DNA of 37,848 bases from Sutcliffiella rhizosphaerae (GTDB lineage: Bacteria > Bacillota > Bacilli > Bacillales > Bacillaceae_I). The notes under the pieces are model-generated. The model worked only from the letters and a program-made list of their open reading frames with translations. It was not told the DNA's origin and did no database searches. Position 1 is the first letter of the stretch; the number at the start of each line of letters is the position of its first letter. The DNA lies in contig NZ_CAKJTJ010000032.1 in NCBI RefSeq assembly GCF_917563925.1, positions 1 through 37,848 of the forward strand. Direction: 5' to 3'. Shown here piece by piece: positions 1 to 8,211 of this stretch. A program made the translations under genes and the position numbers.

Positions 1-61
1 GATCAAATATGTTCGGTTTTTTAGTATAAAAATATGCTTTTATTTTTTAGATTACACTAGC

Positions 62-262
62 GGTTGATTGGAGGGCAAGACGTAGATTCCTGCAGGATAA
101 GTGGCCAATGTGAGACCCCGCAGGCGAAGCCGAGGAGGCTCGCGGGTCACCCGCGGAAAGCGAAGTCTTGCACGGAAATCAATAGCGGTATTTATTGTCG
201 GCCATTATACTGTTCGTCTTTTTGTTTGTGTTCTTTAGTTTTGTCCCAGCCTCTTTTTTAAA
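62..262. repeat. composite dispersed Bacillaceae intergenic repeat
   Basis: This is a GC-rich island in AT-rich sequence. Its ends are imperfect inverted repeats: TTGATT-N5-GCAAGAC begins at 64, and its reverse complement ends at 182. Inside are nested pairings, for example GACCCCGC at 114-121 with GCGGGTC at 152-158. An AT-rich tail follows and ends in the complement of GAGGCTGGGACAAAAC (about 237-253). From memory, both the GCGAAGCCGAGGAGGCTCGCGG type core and the GGCTGGGACAAAAC tail recur in many intergenic regions of Bacillus relatives. There is no credible gene: the 65-residue frame across it is a by-product of the GC-rich core. It lies downstream of the permease, where it may also help end transcription. 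Confidence 0.65.
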
Positions 263-290
263 AATGTGGAATGAGGATTTAACGTTTTTT

Positions 291-1715
291 CTAAAATAGC
301 CACAATCCAAAAATAGTCGCAACAATTAAGCCAACTATAACAGGCACAAAACTTCTTCGAACAAGTTCCATTACTGGAACTTTAGCAAAACCAGCGACAG
401 CAACAAGAGAAGACCAAGCGATTAGAGTTCCTCCTCCGACCCACACAGCACCCATTTGACCAATAGCAGCAAGAGTTGCGCTTTCAACTCCCACGCTATC
501 ACCTAAGGCACCTGAAAGAGCACCAACCAATGGTAAACCTGAAAAACCAGAGCCATCCAATCCTGTAATCATTCCAATTAATAATATTCCGAAGCCTGCA
601 ATAAAAGCACTTTCAGGAATATAAGACTGTCCTGCTAAAATTAGGTCAAAGAGGAAGGAAGGAGTTTCTCCTGCTTCTGATCCAAAGATGTTTGCAGCAA
701 GTTCACCACTACCAAGAAAAAAGAAGCCTGCTATTGGGATAACGGGTCCCATCGCTTTAAAAGCAAATACAAATCCTTTTACGATATTATCGCTTACATT
801 CTGAAGGGAGTTTCGTGCGTTCTTGAAAAGAGAGGCTGCAATAAGTAAGATAACCGATGCCCCACCAATAAGGGCAGCTCCAGCTCCACCTTCAAACGAT
901 GAAAGTACATCGGAAAATTTTGTAAGCACCATATAGATGATAATGATAAGAAATGTCCCAGGTACAAGAATGGCAAAGAGTGAGCTGTACTTGCTTCTTT
1001 GTACAGGTGTATCGTTGATATTAGCAGCATTTTCTGTCGAATCACTGTTATTCCAGGCTGTTAAGTGTTGAGCAGAAGGACGTGAGATTAACTTGCGAAT
1101 GGAAAGGTATGCCAAAGTGATGGCAACAAAGCCAGTAATGAGGGATAATACAAATCCTCTATCTGCAACTGTTCCGATGTCGACACCCGCTGCTGTTGCA
1201 GTTAATGATGGTGCTATTTGGATAATATAGTCAGAGGATAAGGCCATACCTTGACCAGCAAGAGAAATTGCAATGGCTGCACCAATTGGAGGAAGGCCAG
1301 TTCTGACTGCCACTGGAATGAGAAGTGCCCCGACGAGCGGAACAGCTGGAGTTGGCCAGAAGAACAAAGAAATGGCATATGTGACAAAAACAATTACCCA
1401 AAAAGAAATGTGACCGTTTTTCATTACCCGTTGAAAAGGGGTTATCATTTGTTCATCTGTCCCAAGAGATTTCAAGGAATGTAGGAGTGCTGTCATGATA
1501 GCGATGATAAGAAAGATGTTAAATAGTTCCCCCGCTGCGACCAAACTCGCATTAAATATTGTTTGAAGCCCAAAAATAAACGAACCATTAAAAATCCACC
1601 CAACTAAAAATGTAACCAATAAGGCTGGAACAACGACGTTCTGCCTAAAAAGCATGGTGAAAATAATAACCAAGGTTCCGACTAAATACATCCAATGTGC
1701 AGCTGTTAATTCCAT
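291..1715 (-). CDS. multi-pass membrane transporter of unknown substrate
   Basis: This is a 474-residue, almost wholly hydrophobic protein with about 11-13 predicted membrane segments and a hydrophilic loop near residues 215-245. The C-terminal half has glycine-rich re-entrant-like stretches (GLDGSGFSGLPLVGALSGAL, then VWVGGGTLIAW), which resemble the ion-transporter (IT) superfamily of organic-anion and arsenite-type permeases. I cannot name a substrate or symbol. The open frame extends to a TTG at 1736, but that TTG lies inside the Shine-Dalgarno AAAGGAG. The ATG at 1715 (MELTAAHW...) has that site at proper spacing and is chosen. It is transcribed alone, divergently from the SNF2 gene, with a dispersed repeat just past its stop. 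A secondary carrier is likely; the substrate is open. Confidence 0.6.
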   Translation of the reverse strand: MELTAAHWMYLVGTLVIIFTMLFRQNVVVPALLVTFLVGWIFNGSFIFGLQTIFNASLVAAGELFNIFLIIAIMTALLHSLKSLGTDEQMITPFQRVMKNGHISFWVIVFVTYAISLFFWPTPAVPLVGALLIPVAVRTGLPPIGAAIAISLAGQGMALSSDYIIQIAPSLTATAAGVDIGTVADRGFVLSLITGFVAITLAYLSIRKLISRPSAQHLTAWNNSDSTENAANINDTPVQRSKYSSLFAILVPGTFLIIIIYMVLTKFSDVLSSFEGGAGAALIGGASVILLIAASLFKNARNSLQNVSDNIVKGFVFAFKAMGPVIPIAGFFFLGSGELAANIFGSEAGETPSFLFDLILAGQSYIPESAFIAGFGILLIGMITGLDGSGFSGLPLVGALSGALGDSVGVESATLAAIGQMGAVWVGGGTLIAWSSLVAVAGFAKVPVMELVRRSFVPVIVGLIVATIFGLWLF

Positions 1716-1889
1716 CAAACCCAATCTCCTTTCCAAAAGCTAAAAAATCTATGGTGTATAGTATTACAGCCTATGTTAGAAAGATGGCAAAGGTGTTGCG
1801 GACAGAATTTACCTAGCTAGTTCAGCAATTGTGAGAAAATGTATGGATTTTACTGGAGGGGGATAACTATAGCTAAAAGTGAGGTGGAT

Positions 1890-1946
1890 ATGCTAAAACT
1901 TCATTTGATTAACTATGATAAAATGAGAGTAAAGGTTACTTTGTGA
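1890..1946 (+). CDS. possible 18-codon leader ORF upstream of SNF2 gene
   Basis: A GAGGTGG Shine-Dalgarno (1881-1887) precedes ATG 1890. The frame (MLKLHLINYDKMRVKVTL) ends at TGA 1944-1946. That stop overlaps a GTG (1943-1945) that is in frame with the downstream helicase, and it lies 14 nt before the likelier TTG start at 1961. This arrangement suits translational coupling or leader-peptide control. The ORF is too short for composition to prove coding, and no family is recognised. Confidence 0.25.
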   Translation: MLKLHLINYDKMRVKVTL

Positions 1947-1960
1947 AAGGGGCGGACCCA

Positions 1961-4900
1961 TTGAACATCCATGTAACACAAAAAATAATTAAAGATCGGT
2001 GTGGGTCTGTTTCTTTTAAAAAGGGAGAACGATTTCACAGGGATAAAAGGGTGGAAATCCTATCATATACAGATGATAAGTGCGAAGCAATCGTAGCTGG
2101 TACGGAAAATTTTGACGTGGTCATCCGAAAAGAAACAAAAGGGGGCTTTCAAGCTTCATGTAGCTGTCCAAAACTGGCGTCTGTTAAACATGATTGTCAG
2201 CATATAGCAGCAGTACTTTTTACTATTTTAGAACAGGAATCAGCTACAGAATTATCAGAGGGAGTATTCCGTCTGTTCAATAGAGAATCCCAACAATCTT
2301 TTCAGCAGCGTCATTTTGAAAAGAGAGAGGTAGTAAAAGCGGAGTTTGCGTGTAAAATAATCGAGCAGAGAGATGGAAACCATTCACTGGCGATAGAGTT
2401 ATTCATCAACGGAACTGCGGTTAAACAGATACGAAAATTCCTTTTGTCTATCCATTCGAATTCTTCTCATGAACTATTTGATGCAACTAATCAATGCTTC
2501 AAAATAGAAGATCATGACATAATTACCGAGCTAATTACTATTTTGTTAAATGAAAAGTTGTACGCAGGAGTAGTGAATGTTAATGAAGAACAACTACCCA
2601 TTTCGGCAACCCATTCTCAAAAGCTACTGACATGTTTATCTTGCGTGGAGAATGCAACCATCGATGGACATCCATTTAAACTTTCAATTGACTCTTTGTC
2701 ATTAGAATTCTATTTTTCAAAAGTACAGAAAGTAGAATATACCCTACAAGTAGAAGGTCTAGAGAAGATGGTCATATTCCCCTCTTATCAAGCTGTGTTT
2801 ACAGGTGGACAGATAGTGTTTGTCGATGGTGATGATTGTAAGCGATTGGCAGAGCTCAAGCGATTGTTAAAGGCATCCAGTACAAATCACATCCCAATAT
2901 CAGAAAATCAAGTTGCGCTTTTCCTTGATAAAGTAGTACCCGGCTTAAGAAGACTAGGTAAGGTCACACTGGATGAGTCTGTAACCGGGCTGTTCTCGAA
3001 AACCCCCTTGGTGGCAAAATTATATTTAGACAGGGTGAAAAACCGACTTTTGGCATCAATAGAGTTTACGTATGATCATATTATTTTCAATCCTCTTGAT
3101 TTACGCGCAGGTACAAGCTCTATAGTCATTAGGGATCGAGAAAAAGAACAGTTGATACTAGATTTAATGGAGGAAAGTAGATTTGCAAAATCCGAAGAGG
3201 GATATTATCTACATAATGAGGAATTAGAATATCATTTCTTGTATCACATAATGCCAAAACTTGAAAAATTTGTCCAAACTTATGCGACAACAGCTGTCAG
3301 GAACAGAATCTTTAGAGAAAATCCTAAGCCATTAATTAGTGTACGGGTTAAAAAAGAAAGGACTAATTGGTTAGAATTCACCTTTAAACTAGAAGGCGTT
3401 TCAGAAGCTGACATTCGTGAACTACTAGCGGCGCTAGAGGAAAAGAAACGTTATTTTCGACTACGAAATGGAACTCTATTTTCCTTAGAAACGAGAGAGT
3501 TTGAAGAGATTCAAAGATTTTTAAAAGAAGCCCCAGTTCAGGTGGAGGATTTAGAACATGGGCTAAATATGCCAATTGTAGATGGCTTTAGGTTCATTGA
3601 TTCGTTTGGTGGGGATGATGTGTTTTCCTTAGAAACATCTTTTCAGAAGTTTCTAGAAGATATCAAGAATCCTAGCCAGGAAAAATATCCAATCCCGAAG
3701 AATTTAGAAAAGGTACTCCGGGACTACCAAAAGCAGGGCTTCAGGTGGTTAAAGTCAATGGCGCATTTTGGTTTTGGAGGTATACTTGCAGATGATATGG
3801 GATTAGGAAAAACCCTTCAAAGCATCGCTTACATGGAATCAGAACTGGAGGAGATTCGCCATCAGCAAAGTCCAGTCCTCATTGTTTGTCCAACTTCATT
3901 AACCTATAATTGGCTAAGTGAGTTAAAGAAATTTACCCCAAATATTCATGCATGTGTAGTTGGTGGTTCACGGAAGGAACGGGAACAATTGTTGCAAAGC
4001 TGGAGAACGGTGGATGTGCTGATCACTTCTTATCCAGCTATGAGAAGAGATATACATCTTTATACAACCAAAATTTTTCACACTGTTTTCTTTGATGAGG
4101 CCCAAGCATTTAAAAATCCGCTTACTCAAACAGCTCGCACAGTAAAACGGATAACTGCAGACCATAAGTTTGCCTTGACCGGTACTCCGGTGGAAAATGC
4201 GCTTGAAGAACTCTGGTCTATTTTTCATATTGTTTTCCCAGAGCTATTTATGGGATTGAGAGAATACAGCTTTTTACAAAAGAAAACAATTGCGAGAAGA
4301 ATAAGACCGTTTATGCTTAGAAGAATGAAAAAAGATGTTTTGGCTGAACTGCCTGAGAAACAAGAAAGTCTTGAAACAGTGGAGCTTTTACCTGAACAGA
4401 AAAAACTGTATGCTGCCTATCTTGCCAAACTCAGACATGATACGTTAAAGCATCTTAATAAAGACACGCTAAGAAAAAATAAAATCAGGATTTTAGCAGG
4501 AATTACCCGACTGAGACAAATCTGCTGCCATCCTACTCTTTTTGTAAATGGATATAAAGGAAAATCTGCTAAATTTGAATTGCTCCTCCAACTCATAGAT
4601 GAGGCTAGAAGCTCTGGAAGACGTGTATTAATATTCTCACAATTTACGAAAATGCTAGAGCTTATAGGAAGGGAGCTCACCTTTCAGGGGTTGCCATTCT
4701 TTTATTTAGATGGAAAAACGCCATCAGAGGAGAGGGTAGAGCTGTGTGAGAGGTTCAATGCGGGAGAGCATGATTTTTTCTTAATTTCATTAAAAGCCGG
4801 AGGGACAGGTTTGAACCTAGCAGGGGCGGATACTGTAATTCTTTACGACCTCTGGTGGAACCCAGCTGTGGAGGAACAAGCAACAGACAGAGCACACAGG

Positions 4901-5077
4901 ATGGGTCAAAAAAATAAAGTAGAAGTGATCCGACTTGTTTCAAGAGGAACGGTGGAAGAAAAAATGAATGAATTACAGGACAAAAAGAAACATTTGATTG
5001 AGGAGATTATTGACCCTGATGAGAAAGATGTAGCCAATTTAACAGAGGAGGATATTCGGGAGATTCTTTCGATTTAG
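1961..5077 (+). CDS. SNF2-family helicase with N-terminal SWIM zinc finger (YwqA-like)
   Basis: This is a large SF2 ATPase that would translocate on double-stranded DNA and remodel protein-DNA complexes. A SWIM finger (C67, C69, C79, H81; CxC-x9-CxH) lies near the N-terminus. A long bacterial SNF2-associated middle region follows, then the C-terminal motor: Walker A DDMGLGKT (K617), DEAQ box (D712), motif III LTGTPVEN, and motifs V and VI in SLKAGGTGLNLAGAD and QATDRAHRMGQ. All catalytic motifs look intact. The frame is open from GTG 1943, but TTG 1961 has GAAAGGGG 8 nt upstream and gives MNIHVTQKIIKDRCG, the usual family beginning. A gene for a PD-(D/E)XK-like protein follows 20 nt downstream on the same strand, suggesting one transcript. 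The cellular role of these bacterial proteins is not settled. Confidence 0.9.
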   Translation: MNIHVTQKIIKDRCGSVSFKKGERFHRDKRVEILSYTDDKCEAIVAGTENFDVVIRKETKGGFQASCSCPKLASVKHDCQHIAAVLFTILEQESATELSEGVFRLFNRESQQSFQQRHFEKREVVKAEFACKIIEQRDGNHSLAIELFINGTAVKQIRKFLLSIHSNSSHELFDATNQCFKIEDHDIITELITILLNEKLYAGVVNVNEEQLPISATHSQKLLTCLSCVENATIDGHPFKLSIDSLSLEFYFSKVQKVEYTLQVEGLEKMVIFPSYQAVFTGGQIVFVDGDDCKRLAELKRLLKASSTNHIPISENQVALFLDKVVPGLRRLGKVTLDESVTGLFSKTPLVAKLYLDRVKNRLLASIEFTYDHIIFNPLDLRAGTSSIVIRDREKEQLILDLMEESRFAKSEEGYYLHNEELEYHFLYHIMPKLEKFVQTYATTAVRNRIFRENPKPLISVRVKKERTNWLEFTFKLEGVSEADIRELLAALEEKKRYFRLRNGTLFSLETREFEEIQRFLKEAPVQVEDLEHGLNMPIVDGFRFIDSFGGDDVFSLETSFQKFLEDIKNPSQEKYPIPKNLEKVLRDYQKQGFRWLKSMAHFGFGGILADDMGLGKTLQSIAYMESELEEIRHQQSPVLIVCPTSLTYNWLSELKKFTPNIHACVVGGSRKEREQLLQSWRTVDVLITSYPAMRRDIHLYTTKIFHTVFFDEAQAFKNPLTQTARTVKRITADHKFALTGTPVENALEELWSIFHIVFPELFMGLREYSFLQKKTIARRIRPFMLRRMKKDVLAELPEKQESLETVELLPEQKKLYAAYLAKLRHDTLKHLNKDTLRKNKIRILAGITRLRQICCHPTLFVNGYKGKSAKFELLLQLIDEARSSGRRVLIFSQFTKMLELIGRELTFQGLPFFYLDGKTPSEERVELCERFNAGEHDFFLISLKAGGTGLNLAGADTVILYDLWWNPAVEEQATDRAHRMGQKNKVEVIRLVSRGTVEEKMNELQDKKKHLIEEIIDPDEKDVANLTEEDIREILSI

Positions 5078-5097
5078 GGAAGGTTGGTGTAACTAGA

Positions 5098-5817
5098 ATG
5101 CAAGCAAAAATATTTGAAATGGATTTATATAAGCCGATTCAATCGTTTTTTATAAAAGAGGGCTATGAGGTGTATGGAGAAGTAAATGATTGTGATATGG
5201 CGATGATTAGAGGGGATATTCTTGTCGTGGTGGAATTAAAGCTTACTTTGAATGTTCAGCTTCTTATTCAAGCAACCAAAAGACAAAAGTTGACCGACCT
5301 CGTCTATATTGCAATACCAAAGCCATCTTTTAGTAGACGTTCAAAACGTTGGCACGATTTATGCCACCTTGTGAAACGACTAGAGCTAGGACTGATTGTG
5401 GTTTCATTTAGTGGAAAAAGAAAAAAAACAGAAGTGATATTCGATCCCATTCCTTTTGACAGAGCCCGCAGCATGCAACAGAATAAAAGAAAGCGTGAGG
5501 CCCTACTTAAAGAAATAAATGGGCGCAGCTCTGATTTAAATATAGGAGGAAGCAGCCGTGCGAAAATAATGACTGCCTATAAAGAAAACTGTGTGCAGAT
5601 TGCGTGTTATCTGGATAAATTCGGAGAGCTCTCACCAAAGGCATTAAAAGATTTGGGAACAGGTGAGAAAACTTCGTCCATTCTGACCAAAAACTATTAC
5701 AGGTGGTTTGAGCGCATTAGGCGTGGAACTTATACAATAAGTGAGAAGGGGAAACAAGAATATAAGCTGCATCCTGAGCTTGTTCAATATTTTACGAAAA
5801 AATTAGATGGTAAATGA
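5098..5817 (+). CDS. DUF2161-like protein with PD-(D/E)XK-type fold
   Basis: This is a 239-residue protein. Residues 25-50 (D...GDILVVVELKLT) match the core of the PD-(D/E)XK phosphodiesterase fold: an Asp, then E-x-K on a hydrophobic strand. This agrees with the DUF2161 family as I remember it. The middle is basic (KRKKTEV..., NKRKREALL). The C-terminal ~70 residues (ACYLDKFGELSPKALKDLG ... YYRWFERIRRGTYTIS) read as a winged-helix-like domain, giving a nuclease-like core plus DNA-binding tail. Cleavage activity is not shown; some family members may only bind. It follows the SNF2 gene after 20 nt and ends in a strong terminator, so the two probably form an operon and may act on the same DNA substrate (inference). 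The Shine-Dalgarno is weak. Confidence 0.7.
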   Translation: MQAKIFEMDLYKPIQSFFIKEGYEVYGEVNDCDMAMIRGDILVVVELKLTLNVQLLIQATKRQKLTDLVYIAIPKPSFSRRSKRWHDLCHLVKRLELGLIVVSFSGKRKKTEVIFDPIPFDRARSMQQNKRKREALLKEINGRSSDLNIGGSSRAKIMTAYKENCVQIACYLDKFGELSPKALKDLGTGEKTSSILTKNYYRWFERIRRGTYTISEKGKQEYKLHPELVQYFTKKLDGK

Positions 5818-5855
5818 GACTTTTCACTTCCTTTTGATGTGGGGAGTCTTTTTTT
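5817..5855 (+). terminator. intrinsic terminator of SNF2/DUF2161 unit
   Basis: AGACTTTTCAC (5817-5827) pairs with GTGGGGAGTCT (5839-5849) over 11 bp including G-U pairs. Six T residues follow. The hairpin begins at the last base of the DUF2161 stop codon. Confidence 0.8.
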
Positions 5856-5874
5856 GTGACTTTTGTCCCTAACT

Positions 5875-5888
5875 AGAACGAATGTTTT
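5875..5888 (+). promoter_or_regulatory. LexA (SOS) box upstream of ydjM-like gene
   Basis: AGAACGAATGTTTT matches the Bacillus LexA/DinR consensus CGAACRNRYGTTYC at 12 of 14 positions, with the core GAAC-N4-GTT intact. It sits directly upstream of a near-consensus -10, TACAAT (5893-5898), in what would be the promoter spacer. The -35 hexamer is poor. That placement suits repression. The only downstream gene is the YdjM-family ORF at 5971. Confidence 0.6.
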
Positions 5889-5970
5889 CTTTTACAATGA
5901 ATGGATAAACACCATCTTTTTATGAGTAAAAAAATGAATTTAATTAATCTACTTCTGAGGTGATACAAAC

Positions 5971-6597
5971 ATGAATGGTACAGCACATGTAGCCTGTGGA
6001 GCTGCTAGTGGATTTATTGTGGCAAATTATGTACAAGCCACACCAACTACAACTATGATTTTAGTAGGATTAGGGGCCGTCGCAGGACTTGTTCCTGACT
6101 TAGATATAGATGGGACGCTAAGAGGAAGAATAACATTGTCTCATAAGGCAACAAAATCGATTGCACAAATTATTGGGATCATGATCATCATTTATAGTCT
6201 TTATGAAGGTACTTTGGATGAAAAAATTCGAGGTGTTGGGATTGGAGCATTAATGATTGTTATTTCCTCACGTATTAAGCAAAAACATATGCTTACCATC
6301 ACAGGTGTAGGTGTGGTATTAGGAGGAGTTTCTCTTGGAGAGCTCTGGATGCTACTCTTTGGTATCTACACAATCCTTGCTTCTTTCGTGTCCCATCGTA
6401 GTTATACCCACTCTATAATAGGAGTCATCTTTTTTGGATATATTGGATTGGAGCTACAAAAATCCCTGCATATTCCTGGGGTTTTTTATACATGTTTTAT
6501 TGCTTACTGTAGCCATTTGTTACTGGATATGAAGCTGATTCCAAATAATAAAAAAGGAATAAAATTATTTCTACCAATTTCTTCAAAAGAAATATAG
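5971..6597 (+). CDS. YdjM-family inner-membrane metal-dependent hydrolase-like protein
   Basis: This 208-residue integral membrane protein has the family signature: an N-terminal NGTAHVACG with His6, then DLDID about 45 residues in, SHKAT, and later SHRSYTHS and the C-terminal SHLLLDMK. Together these give the spaced His/Asp set thought to bind a metal in YdjM/YfhP-type proteins. About six hydrophobic stretches are visible. The start at 5971 has GAGGTGAT about 8 nt upstream. It is a monocistron between two terminator-bounded units and lies behind a LexA-box match. E. coli ydjM is itself annotated as LexA-regulated, so SOS control would be a shared property. The enzymatic substrate is unknown for the family. 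A larger relative, yfhP, is in this window at 18998-19978. Confidence 0.8.
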   Translation: MNGTAHVACGAASGFIVANYVQATPTTTMILVGLGAVAGLVPDLDIDGTLRGRITLSHKATKSIAQIIGIMIIIYSLYEGTLDEKIRGVGIGALMIVISSRIKQKHMLTITGVGVVLGGVSLGELWMLLFGIYTILASFVSHRSYTHSIIGVIFFGYIGLELQKSLHIPGVFYTCFIAYCSHLLLDMKLIPNNKKGIKLFLPISSKEI

Positions 6598-6706
6598 TAG
6601 CTATTACCTATTAAAAGTGTATGCTAAAATATTCCTATAATTGTATGGTATTAATTTAAATAGCTAATTTGCAAACCTAAATTATAGTAGAAGGTGGCAG
6701 GGGGAA

Positions 6707-7810
6707 ATGGGTACAACTGAAAAACTCATCAGTTTTTTAGAAGAGAATTATGAGCGATTTATTCAAATATGGGAAAAAAAGTGTATTGTTTCTGATAATG
6801 ATATATACAAAGATGAAATAGTCGAAAATGGAAAGAAAATGTATGAGCTTGTACTAAGAATACTTAAGAGTCCTCTCAAGGAAGAAGAAATTGTTATGTT
6901 AGCGAACAAGCTTGCACATGAACGAGTTGAGGCCACTGTGAACATTAGTGATTTTGTTTATAACGTAAATATTGGGAGAAGTGAAATTGTCTATTGGATA
7001 TGGAACTCAGGCATTTCATTAGAAAAGCTTCAAGAAATCAATGCACTTTTTGACAAAGTAATTTATCTTGCTGTTAGGAAGTATACGGAAATAAAAGAAA
7101 AAAAATTAGAAGAAAAAGAGTTGTACATTAACCAAACACATAAAGAACGTCTTACCATATTAGGCCAAATGAGTTCAAGTTTTGTTCATGAATTTCGAAA
7201 CCCCCTCACCTCTGTTATTGGATTCACCAAGCTACTACAGCATGAGCAACCTGATCACGCTTATCTAGAAATAATGAGTCATGAACTTGAACAATTAAAC
7301 TATAGAATATCTCAATTTTTGCATGTTTCTCGAAAAGACATTATAGAGAGCAAGCGGGAAACTATTAATATATCCTTTCTTTTGCAGGAATTAGTAGAGT
7401 TTTTATATCCTAGTCTTTTAGATGGGGATGTAGTGATTCATTTGAGTATCGATCCATCTGTCACAATTCATGGGAATAAAGATGAGTTACGACAGGTTTG
7501 CTTAAACTTGATAATTAACTCCATAGATGCTTTGCAGCAGCTGAAAAATGGACAAAAAACCATTGACATTAATTGTATGGAAGTGGATGCTGTTACAGAA
7601 CTGACTATTGCTAACAATGGTCCAAAAATAAAAGATGAGGATCTACATGCCATATTTGAACCATTTTTTACTACGAAGGATCTTGGAACTGGGATTGGGT
7701 TATATATTTGTAAGAAGCTAATTGAAAAACATAATGGCGAAATTTATTGTGAATCAGATGAAAATAAAACAAACTTTATTATCAAAATACCGAATAACTC
7801 CTCCTCTTAA
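6707..7810 (+). CDS. orphan sensor histidine kinase with globin-fold-like N-terminal sensor
   Basis: This is a cytoplasmic 367-residue kinase with no membrane segments. Residues 1-125 resemble the non-heme globin sensor found in HisK_N and RsbR-type proteins (ANKLAHERVEA...VNIGRSEIVYWIW). A short coiled linker (residues 128-150) follows, then a HisKA dimerisation helix with HEFRNPLTS (phospho-acceptor His161). The HATPase_c domain has an N box (NLIINSIDAL), G1-like NNGPKIKDEDL, F box FEPFFTTK and G2 GTGIGLYICKKL. The HE-RNPLT motif is the one seen in Bacillus phosphorelay kinases. No response-regulator gene is nearby, and a terminator follows at once. That makes it an orphan that might feed Spo0F, as described for B. 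anthracis BA2291-type kinases (inference). The start is ATG 6707, with AAGGTGG 9 nt upstream. Confidence 0.85.
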   Translation: MGTTEKLISFLEENYERFIQIWEKKCIVSDNDIYKDEIVENGKKMYELVLRILKSPLKEEEIVMLANKLAHERVEATVNISDFVYNVNIGRSEIVYWIWNSGISLEKLQEINALFDKVIYLAVRKYTEIKEKKLEEKELYINQTHKERLTILGQMSSSFVHEFRNPLTSVIGFTKLLQHEQPDHAYLEIMSHELEQLNYRISQFLHVSRKDIIESKRETINISFLLQELVEFLYPSLLDGDVVIHLSIDPSVTIHGNKDELRQVCLNLIINSIDALQQLKNGQKTIDINCMEVDAVTELTIANNGPKIKDEDLHAIFEPFFTTKDLGTGIGLYICKKLIEKHNGEIYCESDENKTNFIIKIPNNSSS

Positions 7811-7832
7811 ATTTTGTTTAAGAGGATTTTTT
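7803..7832 (+). terminator. intrinsic terminator of sensor kinase gene
   Basis: CCTCTTAAA (7803-7811) pairs with TTTAAGAGG (7817-7825), followed by A and six T. The stem includes the kinase stop codon. Confidence 0.85.
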
Positions 7833-7833
7833 C

Positions 7834-7862
7834 TTGACAAATTTAGCAATATAGTTTAATTT
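7834..7862 (+). promoter_or_regulatory. candidate sigma-A promoter for T-box leader
   Basis: A consensus -35 TTGACA (7834-7839) is followed, after 17 nt, by a weak -10 TAATTT (7857-7862). It lies directly after the kinase terminator and reads toward the T-box. The perfect -35 supports it; the -10 is poor. The ~120 nt between it and the T-box Stem I contain a short AAGCGTTT direct repeat (about 7887-7903) of unknown meaning. Confidence 0.45.
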
Positions 7863-7989
7863 AAATACAATACTTTAATACCTAAAAGCGTTTAAGCGTT
7901 TAAGTGTGTTGGTATTATCTTTCTGAGATGAGTTGAGCTTAGTAAATAAATAGAGTGATAGCTTTGTATTAAGTAGTCAATTTTTCATG

Positions 7990-8167
7990 CAGCAACAAGA
8001 GACTGGATGAAGGGGTGAAAATCCAGGCAGATTAATTGATGAAATACCGTACATTTTTTAGTAGCTATCTTGTTAGTAGAGTGAGCAAATATTTTTTGCT
8101 AATTAGGGTGGTACCGCGGAGCTTCTTCGTCCCTTGTGTGATGGGATGAAGAAGCTTTTTGCTTTTT
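7990..8167 (+). promoter_or_regulatory. T-box riboswitch, probably tyrosine-specific
   Basis: The canonical T-box AGGGTGGTACCGCG is at 8105-8118. It is followed by a terminator stem AGCTTCTTC-TCCC / GGGA-GAAGAAGCT (8120-8155) and a T-rich tail. Upstream, AACAAGA (about 7994-8000) pairs with TCTTGTT (about 8067-8073) to close Stem I. CTGGAT/ATCCAG forms the distal hairpin (about 8003-8026), and AGCAAA/TTTGCT (about 8084-8100) is Stem III. GATGAAATACCG (8039-8050) places a TAC codon (8045-8047) just after a GAA, as expected of a specifier loop. The TGGT in the T-box would pair with a tRNA whose discriminator base is A, compatible with tRNA-Tyr. Binding of uncharged tRNA should permit antitermination and expression of the NhaC-family gene. 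Confidence 0.9.
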
Positions 8168-8211
8168 CAATAATCTAAATATCTTTTTTAAATAAAGTTG
8201 GAGGGAACAGC

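Noticed and set aside
64-261. 65-codon ORF on the plus strand
   Set aside because: It runs through the GC-rich dispersed repeat, has no ribosome site or family resemblance, and is best explained by the repeat's composition.
7887-7903. Tandem AAGCGTTT as a cre site
   Set aside because: It lacks the TGWAANCGNTNWCA pattern; it is only a short direct repeat.
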